A stretch of 64,000 nucleotides of DNA from Rhynchopus euleeides (Eukaryota > Euglenozoa > Diplonemea > Diplonemida > Diplonemidae), in contig OY723269.1 of NCBI GenBank assembly GCA_963210315.1, forward strand, positions 1,426,001 to 1,490,000, in the 5' to 3' direction. Shown one piece after another: positions 12,701 through 23,692 of the stretch. The notes below the pieces were generated by a model, which was given only the letters and a program-made list of their open reading frames with translations, was not told the origin of the DNA and made no database searches. Both the position numbers and the translations under genes were made by a program. Position 1 is the first letter of the stretch. Each line of letters starts with the position of its first letter.

Positions 12701-14726
12701 CCGACCTGCAGCTGGCGGTGGACAGCAACACAGAGAAGGACGCCAAGATCGAGGGCCTGTCGAGCCAGGTGGAGCAGCTGGAGGACACCTCCGAGCGCAT
12801 GCTGACATCGGCACACGGCGAGGCGCACCGCAAGATCACCGAGAGCGTGGGGCAGGTGCTGCAGCTGCAGGAGTCTGTCGAAGATGCGCTGAAGTCAGCC
12901 GACGAGAGATACGACGACCTCAACACGCAGTTCCAGAGCCTACGCGCACAGCACGCCACTGCTGAGGAGGAGCTGACATGCGTGCGGGCAGAGGTGCAGA
13001 AGGGGAACGACGCACGTGGGGACATCGAACAGGAGCTGAAGATCACACTCACCCAGCTGGAGCTGCAGAAGGAGGCACACATTGCAGAGCGCAATGAGGC
13101 CAGTGCTGCCAGCACCAAGATGGAGGGCGAGCTGGCACAGCTGCGCGAGCGCTCTGCTGCCGACAGGCGTCAGCTGGAGGACGAGATGCCGCGCCTGCAG
13201 GACGAGTTGCGGAACGTAACCCTGCTGCATCAGGAGCTGGCCACAAAGCACCTCAGTGTAGTGCGCGAGATGGAACAGCTGCGTGCCCAGAGCAAGCAGC
13301 CTCAGGTATGCCGTGATCCGCCGTGCCTGGGGTTGCTGCGTGTGGATCCAAGTCGTCTTCAGGAGCCACCAACGCCGCCGCCACCACCACCACCACCACC
13401 ACCACCGCCCCACCCGCCACAGTGCCTGGACCTCACCGCAGCAGAGGTGGACCACCTCTACTCGGAGCTTGCGCGTGCGGAGGAGAAGATCGCCACTCTG
13501 GAGGGTGCCCTCGACGTATGGCACCTGTGCCCTCTGCACGGCAGCAGGCTGGACCCCCGCCTCGAAGGCTCGTGTGTTGTGCTACCCCCTCACCCACTCA
13601 ACGCCCTCCACCCCACACAGGAGCGGGAGCGCGACAAGGACGCCATGGCGATGCAGGTGCACACAGCGCGTGTCGAGATCACAGAGCTTCTGCGCGAGGT
13701 GAGCGAACGCCCGTCACGCGAGGGGAGCGCATCCCGGAACAGCCTTGCGTATTCGCAGAGTGTGGAGCCGCACCGCCACGAGGCAGTGCCTGCGGCACAC
13801 GACACGGGGGCCGTCGAGGCCACACGCCTCCTCGAGGCTGCCAACGCTGCGCTGCGCGAAGAGAACGCACGCCTGCAGGACGCACCGGAGCAGCTTGCGG
13901 TGGCATGCGACCAGCTCAACACACTGCAGGCAGAGCTGGCAGCAGCCAACGAACGCGCTGCTGCCTCCGAGGCACGCCGCATCCGCGAGGCTGCCGCAGC
14001 CACCGTCGACGGGCGGCACAAAGAGCTGCAGCTCAGCAACGACCTGCTCCAGCGAGAGCTGCAGGTCGCCACAGACCAGGTGGCACGCCTGACGGAGGAG
14101 ATCCAGGTCCGGGAGCAGCGCCTGGAGCAGTTCGCCGCCGACACCGCCGCCCTGCAGGCACGCATGCAGGAGCTGCTGGGCATGGCGGCCTGCACCTCGC
14201 AGGGCGATGCGGAGCGTGCCGCCCTGGAGGAGGAGCTGAAGGAGGCCAAGGAGGCGCAGCGCCAGGTCGCAGCGAAGTGGCGCCGCGTCGCGACGTCGCT
14301 GCAGGAGACGAAGCGAGACCTGGAGGCGCAGCGCGCCCACGTCGCGGAGTACGAAGATGCGATGCAGGTGGCTGGGCGTGAGATACAAGCCCTGCACAAG
14401 GGGAGGGAGGAGCAGAGGCGGGCTGCTGACGAGGAGCGCACGCGCGCCTCCGTGCTGCTCGAAGAGCAGGTGGAGGAGAACCGCGAGCTGCGCCTCGAGA
14501 TGCTGAAGGTGATCTCGGAGAGGAACGCCCTCCACTCGGTATGGCAGCACGCTTGCAGTGGGGGGTGGGTGGGGTGGGGGAGGGAGCAGCGAACGCATCC
14601 TTTGCTGTGCCAACAATAATAGAGGCTTCGTTGGGGATTTTTTTTCAGCCCAGCCAGACGGTGCAGCTGACAGCTCTGATGAGCTGTGGCTGCACTACTC
14701 CAATAAGAGTCCAGCCCAGCAAATAA
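9736..14726 (+). CDS. long coiled-coil protein with a calpain-like, probably inactive protease region
   Basis: The open frame runs from tandem ATGs at 9736/9739. Residues about 60-135 are coiled coil; about 190-255 contain an EF-hand-like stretch (loop DPSGGDHAISWAEF). A Pro/Ser-rich linker follows. Residues about 440-600 resemble a calpain (peptidase C2) core: TLVDTFFP, then QVWLMLAEKAFAK (about 488) followed by GGYAQME. Where calpains have GHAY the sequence reads GAAY (about 568), losing the catalytic His. No GDCWF Cys motif is visible and the RNPWG Asn motif is absent, so I infer a pseudoprotease like the degenerate calpain-like proteins of trypanosomatids. Residues about 720 onward are mostly coiled coil. 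Three likely introns with GTATG donors: 13306-13422 and 13516-13620 (both in frame) and 14539-14648, giving a last exon 14649-14726. Probably cytoskeletal. Confidence 0.78.
14659..14712 (+). other. short element shared by two gene 3' ends (copy 1)
   Basis: About 50 bases around CAGCTCTGATGAG are clearly similar to 30644-30696. Both lie a few bases after a 3' splice site at a gene end, but they are read in different codon phases, so the similarity is at the nucleotide level. Function unknown. Confidence 0.5.
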
Positions 14727-15226
14727 AAAGGCCGCGTGGGCCGCTGTCACAGCGGATATCTGCCTCACCCCCCCTATTATGCAGGATCTTTACGCTGGCG
14801 AGCCGGTGAGCTTGCGTCGCAACTGAGATTCTCTGAATCGCTACGCCCGGTGCCTCTGATGGGTGCCCTGGGGGGTGTGCCACACGTCGGTGATCCCCGC
14901 CGCGAGTCCCCGCACACCTCCCCCAGGGGCAGGCAAAAAAGCGATGTTTGTCGCTGATTTTTGTCGCCATCAATTGGCAGAAGCCGGCGTGTGCCTGGCT
15001 TCATCGCTCTTTACTCACTCTTTCTGCGGCGGCGGGGGTGGGGTGGGGGGAGGGTGGGGGTGGGGGGTGCGTAGTGTCATCACACGCCGCCACCACCATT
15101 CCCACAACCTCCACCTGCCAATCCCCCGCCTCCTCCCCACCCCACCCCCGCCTAGTTTGTTGTACCTCGTTTTAGTTCCCCACCAAGATCAACCACCCAT
15201 CCCCCTCTTCTTCTTTTATTTTGTGT
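14727..15226. other. intergenic region downstream of the calpain-like gene
   Basis: No gene recognised. G-rich tracts near 15025-15065 and C-rich tracts near 15120-15160. Confidence 0.4.
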
Positions 15227-15567
15227 TACCTGGGACCCCCCGTGTATAAGTCCCCCCCTGGGGGTCTGGCAGGGGGGGGACTTAAACACAGGGGGACCTA
15301 AACACGGGGGTGAGCTGGTCTGGAGGGTCATCAGGTGGCCCCTAGGCCCTCCAGGTGCTGTCAGAGTCGAAAAGTGGGGTGCCAAAAGTCCATCCGGACC
15401 GGAATTACCCCCCTACGACAGCAGAGGAAGAGGTCTTCTTGGTCTCCACTGTGCCACCCCCGTGTTTAAGCCCCCCCTGTGTTTAGGTCCGCCCCCCCCG
15501 TGTTTAAGTCCCCCCCGGCCGAAAATCGCCTCCAGGGGGGGGACTTAAACACGGGGGGTCCCAGGTA
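15227..15567. mobile_element. 341-bp foldback element, ends TACCTGGGACCCCCCGTGT
   Basis: About 32 bp at the left end, running into AAGTCCCCCC, is repeated in inverted form at the right end, ending CCCAGGTA, with one mismatch region (TATAAG versus TTTAAG). Inside, the same GTGTTTAAGTCC/GGACTTAAACAC motif recurs four more times in both orientations (near 15280, 15295, 15465, 15505). No ORF. A non-autonomous MITE or foldback. Confidence 0.78.
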
Positions 15568-15589
15568 CGGAAAAAAAAACATAGCAACG

Positions 15590-17215
15590 CTTTCCAACCA
15601 GAGCTATTCCTAACTAGGGGTCCGGATTCCATGATTTTGAATTTCAGATTTTTCCTCTGTCTGGCGCGTTTTTTTTGCACTCTGTTTAGCGCGTTTTTTT
15701 TGCACTGCAGGAAAGAAAATTTCTGGTGAGGATTCACCGGAGTGGAGGGTGCTGAGGGGCTGAGCGGCTGGGGGGATGCTGCCTGTGAGGGAGAAGATGC
15801 ACCAAGCAAAGACACACGGCCCCGGAGGGGCCGTGTGTCTGTGTTCAGTGGTGCATTCCTCCGCACCTCAGTGCACTCTCCGACCTGCATGTCTACGGGG
15901 GTCTGAGCCCACATGGCAACCCCGAGTAAGGGGTGCAAACAGACACCCCATGGCCAAAATGACCCCACCGCGATCCGCACAGATCCCAAATATTCAGAGG
16001 AGCAGGGTTTTGAAAAACCTGTAAGTGGGGTCCCGCTGGGTGGGTGGTGTAGGTGGGCTGATTTCTGGCCTCCCAGTCACATCCTCCCTTCAGAAGTCCC
16101 TGAACCAGACCCACATTTCATGGGTGAAACTTGGCACGCACACCACCAAAATGACCCCACTACGATCCGCACGGAGCTCAAATTATCCAATAACGCCAGT
16201 CATGTGCGGCGATGCGATCAGTTTTGAGCCCCCCAAATAGGTGCCTCAGTAGCGCGTTTTTTTTGTATCCGATTTCGGTCACCAGCCCCCCGGACCCCCG
16301 GATTTAGGAAAAGCCCTGTTTCCAACCAGGGCTTTCCCTAAATCCATACCCTAACCCGGGGACCGGCGATTTCAAGATTTTCCCTCTGTTTGGCGCGTTT
16401 TTTTTGCAGCACCTGTGCGCGTTTTTTTGCAGGGGTTGAAGAGGGGGGAAAATGGTGAAGATTTCAAAAAAATAGTATACTCGTGGAACGGGTTCGCACG
16501 AATCATTTCATTGCGGCCAGAAAAGGTTGGTTTATCCGCACTCGGGGATCTCCCGGTGAGCAGCAAGTCGGGTGGCAGAATGGGCTGGTTTCACTCCCAA
16601 GCTGCACAGTAGGCTGTTCCAGGGTACAAAAAGGCGCGTCCCAACCGCGGATGTTCACTACCGTGGCCTCCGGCGGCTGGGGGGCTCCGCCCCCCAGACC
16701 CCCCTGTGACATGGACTTGTCCGCTGCGGAGGGGTCGTGCAGGTCTAGTGGGTAGAGGGACCGTAAACAGCCGACAAGGCGGGCCCCAGTGACGAAAGCC
16801 AGCTATGGGTGTCAACAAGCACCCCATGGCCAAAATGACCCCACCACGATACGCACGGATTCCAACCGTTCCAAAGAACGGGTTTTTGGGAAATTTGAGG
16901 AGGGGGTCCCGCTGGGACCCCTGAGTCAATGCAGAATATCGGACGTTTTCCCTCGATTTCTGCACCTTTGGAGCGGTTGGCAAATAAGCCAAACAGAACT
17001 TTTTTTGCCCCTCTGGAGCTGTCTTGAAGACAGATGTGTCAAAACATGCCAAAAGTAGGTTTTGCAGGAGCTCAGGTGGCATAGGGGCCGGGCAAGCTCC
17101 CCCGAGAAGTGCCCCTACTGTGCGCGTTTTTTTTGTACCCGAAACCGGTTCCCAGCCCCCCCGGACCCAATATTTAGGGAAAGCCCTGTTTCCAACCAAA
17201 TGGATGTGGGTTATG
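15590..17215. repeat. cluster of degenerate repeat units (GCGCGTTTTTTTTG family)
   Basis: Segments recur in the same order with divergence. One module carries GCGCGTTTTTTTTGCA (15667, 15689, 16393, 16417). Another carries ATGACCCCACC followed by GATCCGCACGGA and later GGGGTCCCGCTGGG (15958, 16150, 16837, plus a stray copy at 22840). A third carries GCGCGTTTTTTTTGTA, then CCCCCCGGACCC and AAGCCCTGTTTCCAACC (16250, 17120); in the first of these the end folds into a perfect hairpin at 16304-16343. No ORF with recognisable motifs. Probably relics of an unknown element. Confidence 0.6.
16650..16706. repeat. 57-bp hairpin-bearing repeat, copy 1
   Basis: Identical over 57 bases to 23364-23420. It contains the palindrome TGGGGGGCTCCGCCCCCCA, which also occurs near 7317-7340 in the nested insertion. 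Confidence 0.85.
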
Positions 17216-18869
17216 GTTTGTAGATCGTGCGTCTTACCCCCTTACCGCCCCCACCTTCCCCCCCCCCTCCTCCTCCTCCTCACCCTCCCCTTTTTCTCTC
17301 TGTTTCGCAAGAGAAAGAGAAGGAGAAGGAGATGGAGAGAGATCTTGGGGAGGTTTTTGTCCCGAGTATCCTGTGTTCTTCTAACGCGCATCCTTCCCCC
17401 CCCCCCCCACCCCACTTAGTGCTAAAACCGTGACACCTCACGCTGCTGCCCAAGTCGAGAGAGGCAACGTCCGTTCTGCACTCCAGTTCAAAAGATAAAG
17501 CTGCTGGGCACACACTTTTTCCAAGGGTGTTTTCGCGATCGACGAATTCCCGCTGGTTCTTCTCTCCCCTTACTGGTTTGCAGACACATAGTTTACCCCA
17601 TACCCTCTGTGCTGCCCTCGCTTTGTGCCACTGTGTCGTCAAAAACTGTGTCACTTCGAGGCCAGTTTTCTGTGAGATGTGTTCGTCTTTTCTCACCTAT
17701 TTTTTCTGCATTTCTGAGCCCGCGAAGGCCCCGAGGACGTATTCTATCCTCGCCCCACCTCACCTCTTCCCTACACACCCCCAACCCCCCCAACCCCCTC
17801 CAGCTTGGCAGGGGGGGGGGGGGGGCCGAGCCCCAACGGTTTCGGTGAGTGTGATCGAAGATAGATCGGGGTGGGGGGTGGGGGGAGTGGGTCATCCAAT
17901 TTTCGTTTTGTCGGACGCAGAGGGTGTGACACCGTTACACCCGGGCGCCGTGTGAACCAAAAAAAAGTGTGTAACTCGCGCCTTCGGAAGCAGGTGGGCG
18001 AATCGCCTTTCTGTCCTGTGGTGCTGGCTAGATTCGCATATAGATGCAGTGATGAGGAAGGGCGGGCCTGTTGCAGGCCCGCACGACGAGGGAGTGAGAA
18101 ACGATATCGGGGCTTCAGAACCCGCAATAGATCCAGTTGAGCTGTGAGGGAAGAAAGCAGGATAGAATAGAGAAGGGGGTGGGGTCGGGGGGGGGGGGGG
18201 GGGGCGTCACGGTTTGAATAGAACATCTGTCGGGGACACGGCCCGTAGAACGCAGGTGTGAGCGTCCCAAACCCACACACCCCACGGCAACCTTTTTTTT
18301 TGGGCATTTGCCCATTTTGCATTGGGGGTCTTCGTTGGTTGTTATCCTTCGTCAATCTTTGTTAGGTTTCAGCCAATTCAACTGGAAATGCACCCAAAAT
18401 TCACTGACGACCACCCCATCGCGAAGACCCCCATTGGGGGCTTTCGCTCGAAAGTGCACACAAGTGAGCTGCCTAGCAACATAGGCTGCAACCTGACACA
18501 CTTCGACACAGAGCGAATGCCCCCATTGGATTTTTAACGCAGTGATCCCACCTCTCTGATGTGCCTCCTGCTGTTCCGCACATGATCTTCACCCCATCTT
18601 CACCCACCACAACAACACTCCTCCCCACGGGCACAACGCAGGGCGACACTGGGTGTGGGCAACGCCAAAAAACCCCCCCCACCCCCCACCCCCCGCCTGG
18701 CTGTCCGGGGGGGGGAGGGGGTGGGACGAGGAGGGGGGGGTGTGGGGTGAAGCAGGGGGTGGTGGTAGGAACAAAAGGGCGCCACACCCGCCATCACACA
18801 CATACACCCGCTCCCCCTCCTCCTCCTCCTCCACACATCGCCGCGCAAAACAAAGGGGGTGAGGAAAAA
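17216..18869. other. intergenic region with MITE-like repeat and low complexity
   Basis: Holds a copy of the GGCCTTCGCTC-type repeat (17614-17730), poly(G) at about 17811-17825 and 18188-18206, and C/G-rich tracts to 18760. An open frame leads into the next gene from 18561, but its N-terminal part is low complexity and is probably leader. Confidence 0.45.
17614..17730. repeat. short TIR repeat, GGCCTTCGCTC family (degenerate copy)
   Basis: Shares CTTTGTGCCACTGTGT, AACTGTGTCACT and CTGCATTTCTGAGC with the copies at 31910-32012 and 38678-38783, and ends GCGAAGGCC. The left end is degraded. Confidence 0.55.
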
Positions 18870-20810
18870 ATGCCGCCGTCGGGATTAGTCTCAGCACCCC
18901 TCACCTGGGGTGTGGTGCTGTGCCTCTGTGCAGCGCATATCCCCGGTATGGACGGGATGTCATCGGGGAGAGGGCAGACGCGGGCGCCGCTGACCTGCTT
19001 CAGCGAAGGTCCGATGGAGGACTGGCGTGCCGCGTGGCAGCCCCTCGGAGCGGGGTCGGAGTACATCTGCTCGCCGACGTTTATCCATAAGCTCTCGTCC
19101 GGGCCAAACGTCACCCTCGCAGCGAGCTGCCGCTTTGCGATGGAGCAACTCCAGGCATTCCCTGCAGACGGAGGAAGCGATGTGGGGAAGTATTCTCACA
19201 GAGTCCCTGTCACGCCTGGCGGGATCTTCTCCGTTGGGGCGGCAGACCCGTTCACCGCTGAAGGCGAGGCTGAGTCGATCTACCTCGGAGGGGTTGGCGT
19301 CACTGCAAAGGTGAACGCCGTCACCGCAGAGAGGGCGTGGGAGACGGTGCTGCCCACATCCGACGGGACCTGCAGCAGCCCCAGGTTCGCCCAGGCGCTT
19401 GCCGCGTCGGCGAGGCAGGGCCTGATCTCTGTGGGGTTCTGCGGGGATAACCGGGACTCTGTCCTCTACATCGACAGGATGGACAACTCTTCAGGCGCCA
19501 TCCTTGAGACCTATGGGTTTAACGTGTCGTGGTGGAAGTGGACAGGCGTCGGGACCCACCGCGCCGCCCTCGCTGTGTATGACGATGTGGAGGCGGAGGA
19601 GACACATCTCTACCTTGCAGGGCAGTCGGAGCTGGCGGATGCGGGGTGGCTGGTGAGGCTCAACTGGAGTTCGGCAGGCCTGGATACCGCAACCCCTCTC
19701 TGGAATATCTCGCTCGCCTGGCCCCGCCCCAGCGAGGGGGACCCGATCCCGCTGCGGATTGAGCTGGGTTTGGTGCAGTCGGGCAACACGCAGAACCGGA
19801 CGGCGCTGCTGCTCCTCGCAAACAGCGCGCTGTTCCTGCTGAACCCAGCCTCAGGGTCTGCCGCCAACAACCCGTTCCCCATCGAGGTGTCGCGGGAGTG
19901 GGGCATGGCAGTGCTTCCGGCTTCCGGCGTGATTGCATCTGCCTCCGATGTGGGGCGGGCCTGGGGGTCCGACCCCGCCTTCGCCGTTGACGTGGTGGTT
20001 GCGTATAACAGCCGCACCGTGCATCCCCTGGAGAGGATCTTCCTCGCCTTCTTCGCGGTGTTCGAGGATTCCCTCCAGCTGGTGCATCTCTCGGAGATCG
20101 ACACCGCGGTTGACATGGAGGTCCGCTCGGTGGCAGCCGGGCCCTACAGCCCTGGGTCCCCCACCCAGGGGGTTTGGGTAGCGGCGTCGGAGACGTGCAG
20201 CGGTGCAAACCCGTGCCTGCCGGACAACCCATTTAACGACACATCGGTGGTGGTCAACTTCAACCTGTCGGATGTTGGGAAGGGGTGTTCGGCGTGCCTC
20301 CCAGGCTGGGCTGGCCCGAACTGCACCCGGCAGTGCCCCTGTGTGCGTGGGGGTGGTTCGTCTGGGGCGTGTTACGACGGGCCGTTCCACGATGGGTCCT
20401 GCAGGTGTGACACGCGGACCTACTCTACAGCGTGTTTCCCCTGCATCTGCAGCGAGAAGCATGGTGTCTGCGACTCCGGTGTCAACGGGACGGGGATGTG
20501 CGTTTCGTGCGTGTCGGAGGCTGGCTCCTCCCCGACCTACTACGGGCAGGACTGCGACCACCGCTGCAACTGCACCCAAGATGAGCAATGCGACTCGGGG
20601 GTCTTCGGGTCTGGAAGGTGTACCCCCGCCCCGTCTCCGCCAAGCCCGTCATCCGGGGGCTGGAGCCGCAACGCGACGTACGGCGTGGTTGCAGGCTGCG
20701 TTGCGGTTCTGCTCGCTGCAGCGGCTGCAGCAGCGTTTGCCTTCAAAAGGAAAAAAGCGTCGCGCGCCACCCCGGCAACACCCAACTCGACATACGGAGC
20801 TGTTGAATGA
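18870..20810 (+). CDS. predicted type I membrane glycoprotein with Cys-rich EGF-like modules
   Basis: I chose the ATG at 18870 because it is followed by a plausible signal peptide (hydrophobic LTWGVVLCLCAAHIPG) and upstream codons are low complexity; 646 residues. The large ectodomain of about 460 residues has several N-x-S/T sites and no family I recognise. Residues about 465-585 are Cys-rich, with EGF/laminin-like spacing (CLPGWAGPNC, CRCDTRTYSTACFPCIC, YYGQDCDHRCNC). One hydrophobic helix (GVVAGCVAVLLAAAAAAAFA) is followed by KRKK and a short cytoplasmic tail. No intron is needed. Probably a cell-surface adhesion or receptor-like protein; ligand unknown. Confidence 0.72.
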   Translation: MPPSGLVSAPLTWGVVLCLCAAHIPGMDGMSSGRGQTRAPLTCFSEGPMEDWRAAWQPLGAGSEYICSPTFIHKLSSGPNVTLAASCRFAMEQLQAFPADGGSDVGKYSHRVPVTPGGIFSVGAADPFTAEGEAESIYLGGVGVTAKVNAVTAERAWETVLPTSDGTCSSPRFAQALAASARQGLISVGFCGDNRDSVLYIDRMDNSSGAILETYGFNVSWWKWTGVGTHRAALAVYDDVEAEETHLYLAGQSELADAGWLVRLNWSSAGLDTATPLWNISLAWPRPSEGDPIPLRIELGLVQSGNTQNRTALLLLANSALFLLNPASGSAANNPFPIEVSREWGMAVLPASGVIASASDVGRAWGSDPAFAVDVVVAYNSRTVHPLERIFLAFFAVFEDSLQLVHLSEIDTAVDMEVRSVAAGPYSPGSPTQGVWVAASETCSGANPCLPDNPFNDTSVVVNFNLSDVGKGCSACLPGWAGPNCTRQCPCVRGGGSSGACYDGPFHDGSCRCDTRTYSTACFPCICSEKHGVCDSGVNGTGMCVSCVSEAGSSPTYYGQDCDHRCNCTQDEQCDSGVFGSGRCTPAPSPPSPSSGGWSRNATYGVVAGCVAVLLAAAAAAAFAFKRKKASRATPATPNSTYGAVE

Positions 20811-22644
20811 GCCGCGGCAGCGCAAGAGATGTGATGCCCTGGGGATGTCATGTCATGTTTGGGTGGGTTTCTGCACTTGCTGCAAGAAGAGAGAAAAAAA
20901 CGATCCGCGGGTGTGACGGGTGGGTAGGGTGTGGGGTGTGTGGTGGGGGCTTGATGCCTTCCTGCCCCCCGGCCCCTCAGTCTTGCGTCGGCTGTTAGTA
21001 GTGTTGCGGGTACTTCGATGTGGGGTGGGTGGGAGTGTGGTGTGTGATTCTCCTCAACTAAAATTCCTCCTTCTTGGCGACATTTGTTGTGTACACCGCT
21101 GCCCTGACCTGTCTTGGTCACGTCACAGGGGTGGTTGCGGTTGATACCAAAAATCAAGATCCCCAAGGTCGGGTTGGAAGACGTGCCCTTGCCCCCCCCT
21201 CTTTTCCTTGTCGTGTGCCGTGTTTCTGTGTGGTCGTTGAGTGGAGTGTCTGTGCATCCCACTTGCTCTGCAGGGACAGGGGAGGGGGAGGTGGTGGAGG
21301 GGGGCAGTTTTTGTCGGCAGTGGTTGGTTTTGTTTTGTTCCATTTTTTACCACAGCAGAGAGAGAGACTCAAAATGCGCAATGGTGATAGGGTCACGCTT
21401 GATGTGCCTCCCACACAGCACATCGCATCGCACACAGCCATCGGGGTTCGTGTGTGTGGAAAAGGCGTCAACGCATCCAAGAAAGGCTCGGATTTCTGTG
21501 AGGAGGCCGAACGCCGACATCAATATTTAGGGCAAAAAAAATACCAGCCGCTCTTTCAAATCAAAACAGAATACAGCCTGATATCTGGGATCGACTTGCT
21601 ACTTGAACGGTGTTTGTGACTTGTCTGGTCTGTTTGATTCGGTCTGTTTGCTCAGTTTGTGATTCTCTGTCACACCCCCCCCCCCTCCTCTCTCTCTCTC
21701 GCTTCGCAACAAACCCTCCTTCTCATTGGATACATACCAGGTATCTCGACACTAGCCATCATCACTAACACCACCAGCGCCACGGCTCCTCAAACGTGTA
21801 CGTGTATTCTGTCCGTACGTTCTCCTGGGTTGTGCCTGTGTGTGGGGGGAGGGGTGGGTGGGGTGGGGTGGAGGGGTGCTCTATGTGTGCGCCACATCCG
21901 GAGGATGCGGCGTTGCGTTACTGTTAGCGGTGTGGGTGTGTGTGGGTGTGTGTGTGTCACATCAAGCATGTGCCAGGTGTGCTCGACACGATTGCATTTG
22001 ACGTGTGTGACAGAGCGGCATGCTGACCTATGGGCTTGAGGGCAGGTTGCCGGCCTGCCCCCTGCCAGGTGCCACCCGATGTTTTCCGAAAATATTCAGG
22101 TGTGTGTGTGTGGTTTGCTGGCCCGAGGCTGTTCTCAAAGCATATATGAAACAACAAAGAACGCATTCTGGCAGGATTTGTGCACGCCACAGCCCGGCCA
22201 TCAATTCAGGCCGGTGGTCCGTCGATGCACAACTATGAAGCCGAGTGAAACTCTTGGGGATCTCTCAGAGCAGGATCGACGACAGTTGAGTGTTCTTCTT
22301 CGAACGCACCCACACGGTGCATTCGAAGGATAGAGAGCGGCGCTTGTGAGCAGCACGTCCTCCGCTTGTGAGGCGGTGCCGAAAACAGTGCGTTTTCTAT
22401 GGTGCATTTTAATCGCCGAACTTTGCCGAAAAACTTGCCGGCAGGGAGGGCATGCTGTGCCAACACGCCCGACAGGGCAGCGATCCCCACCCTCACGGGC
22501 GTGGCGGGTATTGTTGTTATCTTAGTGTGGCAGTGCACCCGTATGCCCGTGCATAGCCACAATCAAGGGCATTATGAACGCGCCCCGCTCCCATGGGAAT
22601 TGTGCCATTCTTCTATCCAATTTGCCAAACTGATATTGCAAACC
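20811..22644. other. gene-free region
   Basis: No ORF with recognisable content. TG-rich run near 21926-21960. A dispersed motif GCGTCAACGCATC lies near 21467. Nothing else supported. Confidence 0.4.
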
Positions 22645-23692
22645 CCTTTTTGATTTGAAGCGATGATGCGCTCAGCCAGGGGATAAGATAGGTCTGGTTT
22701 TCCGGTTTTCAAAACCAGGGTTTCCCGGTTCCCGGTTTTCTGGGGAAAAAAAAAAAGGTCGATCTCATTTTTGGCGGTTTTTTTGTGACTTTGGGACAGT
22801 AAAACAGTCAGAAAAAACGCCATAAAAAAATAGAAAGTGACCCCATCGTGATCCGCACAGAGCTCAAATAGTCCAAAGAAGGCAGAGAAGCGGAGAAGAA
22901 AAAATGGACCTAGCGGGTGGCCCGGTGGGTGGTGATGCCCTCGTCATGCAGGTCTCTTCTGTTTTGAAGGTGCACACATGGTGGACTCCAGCCACCATGT
23001 CTAAGAGGGAGTCTAAGACTGCAGTCTGGAGGGCTGAGACGAGAACACGAACGACTTTCAAGCAGTCTTGAAGGTCGCCAAGCCTATTGGGGGCAACTAA
23101 CAGATGAGATTTGTTTGTTGCCTGTCGTCACAGCTAGGTGCCCATCTCCTCGATAACGGAATGTGTGCAGAGATCTCGTGGACCCTTTGGCCATTCTGTC
23201 GTGCACCCACTCCACCCACAACGCACACCTGTCACGAGTGGTCACTCCCCCGTCCTCCTCCACCCTGAAGGTTGAATCCTCAAGGACCAGTGATCTCCTG
23301 CTGGCCGGGCTGCGATACAGCGAAGCCTTCCTACTTACAAGCGAATCCAGACTGTAGGGAACAGATGTTCACTACCGTGGCCTCCGGCGGCTGGGGGGCT
23401 CCGCCCCCCAGACCCCCCTGCGTAAAAACATTGCACCCAGACCGGTTTTTTGGTCGAGAGTCCAAACTTTCAAAGCAGCTGCTGCGCCTGCCCCACCAAG
23501 CAGCCTCAGTACGGCAGGACGCGCGCAGGCACCGGGCCCTCTCAGATTCTGGGAGGGTTTGCGCGGGTCGCGCGCCGAAGGCGCGCGCGAAAAATTTTCA
23601 AAACCAGAAAAACCGGAAAACAGCGCCAGAAAAAAAGTCTATCTTATACCCTGGCTCAGCGAAACAAAAAAAACAAATCAAACATGGTAGCT
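22645..23692. mobile_element. about 1.05-kb inverted-repeat element
   Basis: The left end (22645-22710: TTTTTGATTTG, then GCTCAGCCAGGGGATAAGATAG, then a GGTTTTCCGGTTTTC run) recurs inverted and imperfectly at the right end (23600-23692: CTATCTTATACCCTGGCTCAGC, then CAAATCAAACA). The interior contains one module of the 15.6-17.2 kb repeats (22840), the 57-bp hairpin repeat (23364-23420) and a GC palindrome near 23565-23590. No transposase. Exact borders and any target duplication are uncertain. Confidence 0.55.
23364..23420. repeat. 57-bp hairpin-bearing repeat, copy 2
   Basis: Perfect match to 16650-16706 in the same orientation, 6.7 kb away. Confidence 0.85.

Noticed and set aside
14659-14712. 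Hammerhead ribozyme core at CTGATGAG
   Set aside because: The required downstream GAAA and paired stems are not present at suitable spacing here or at 30644.
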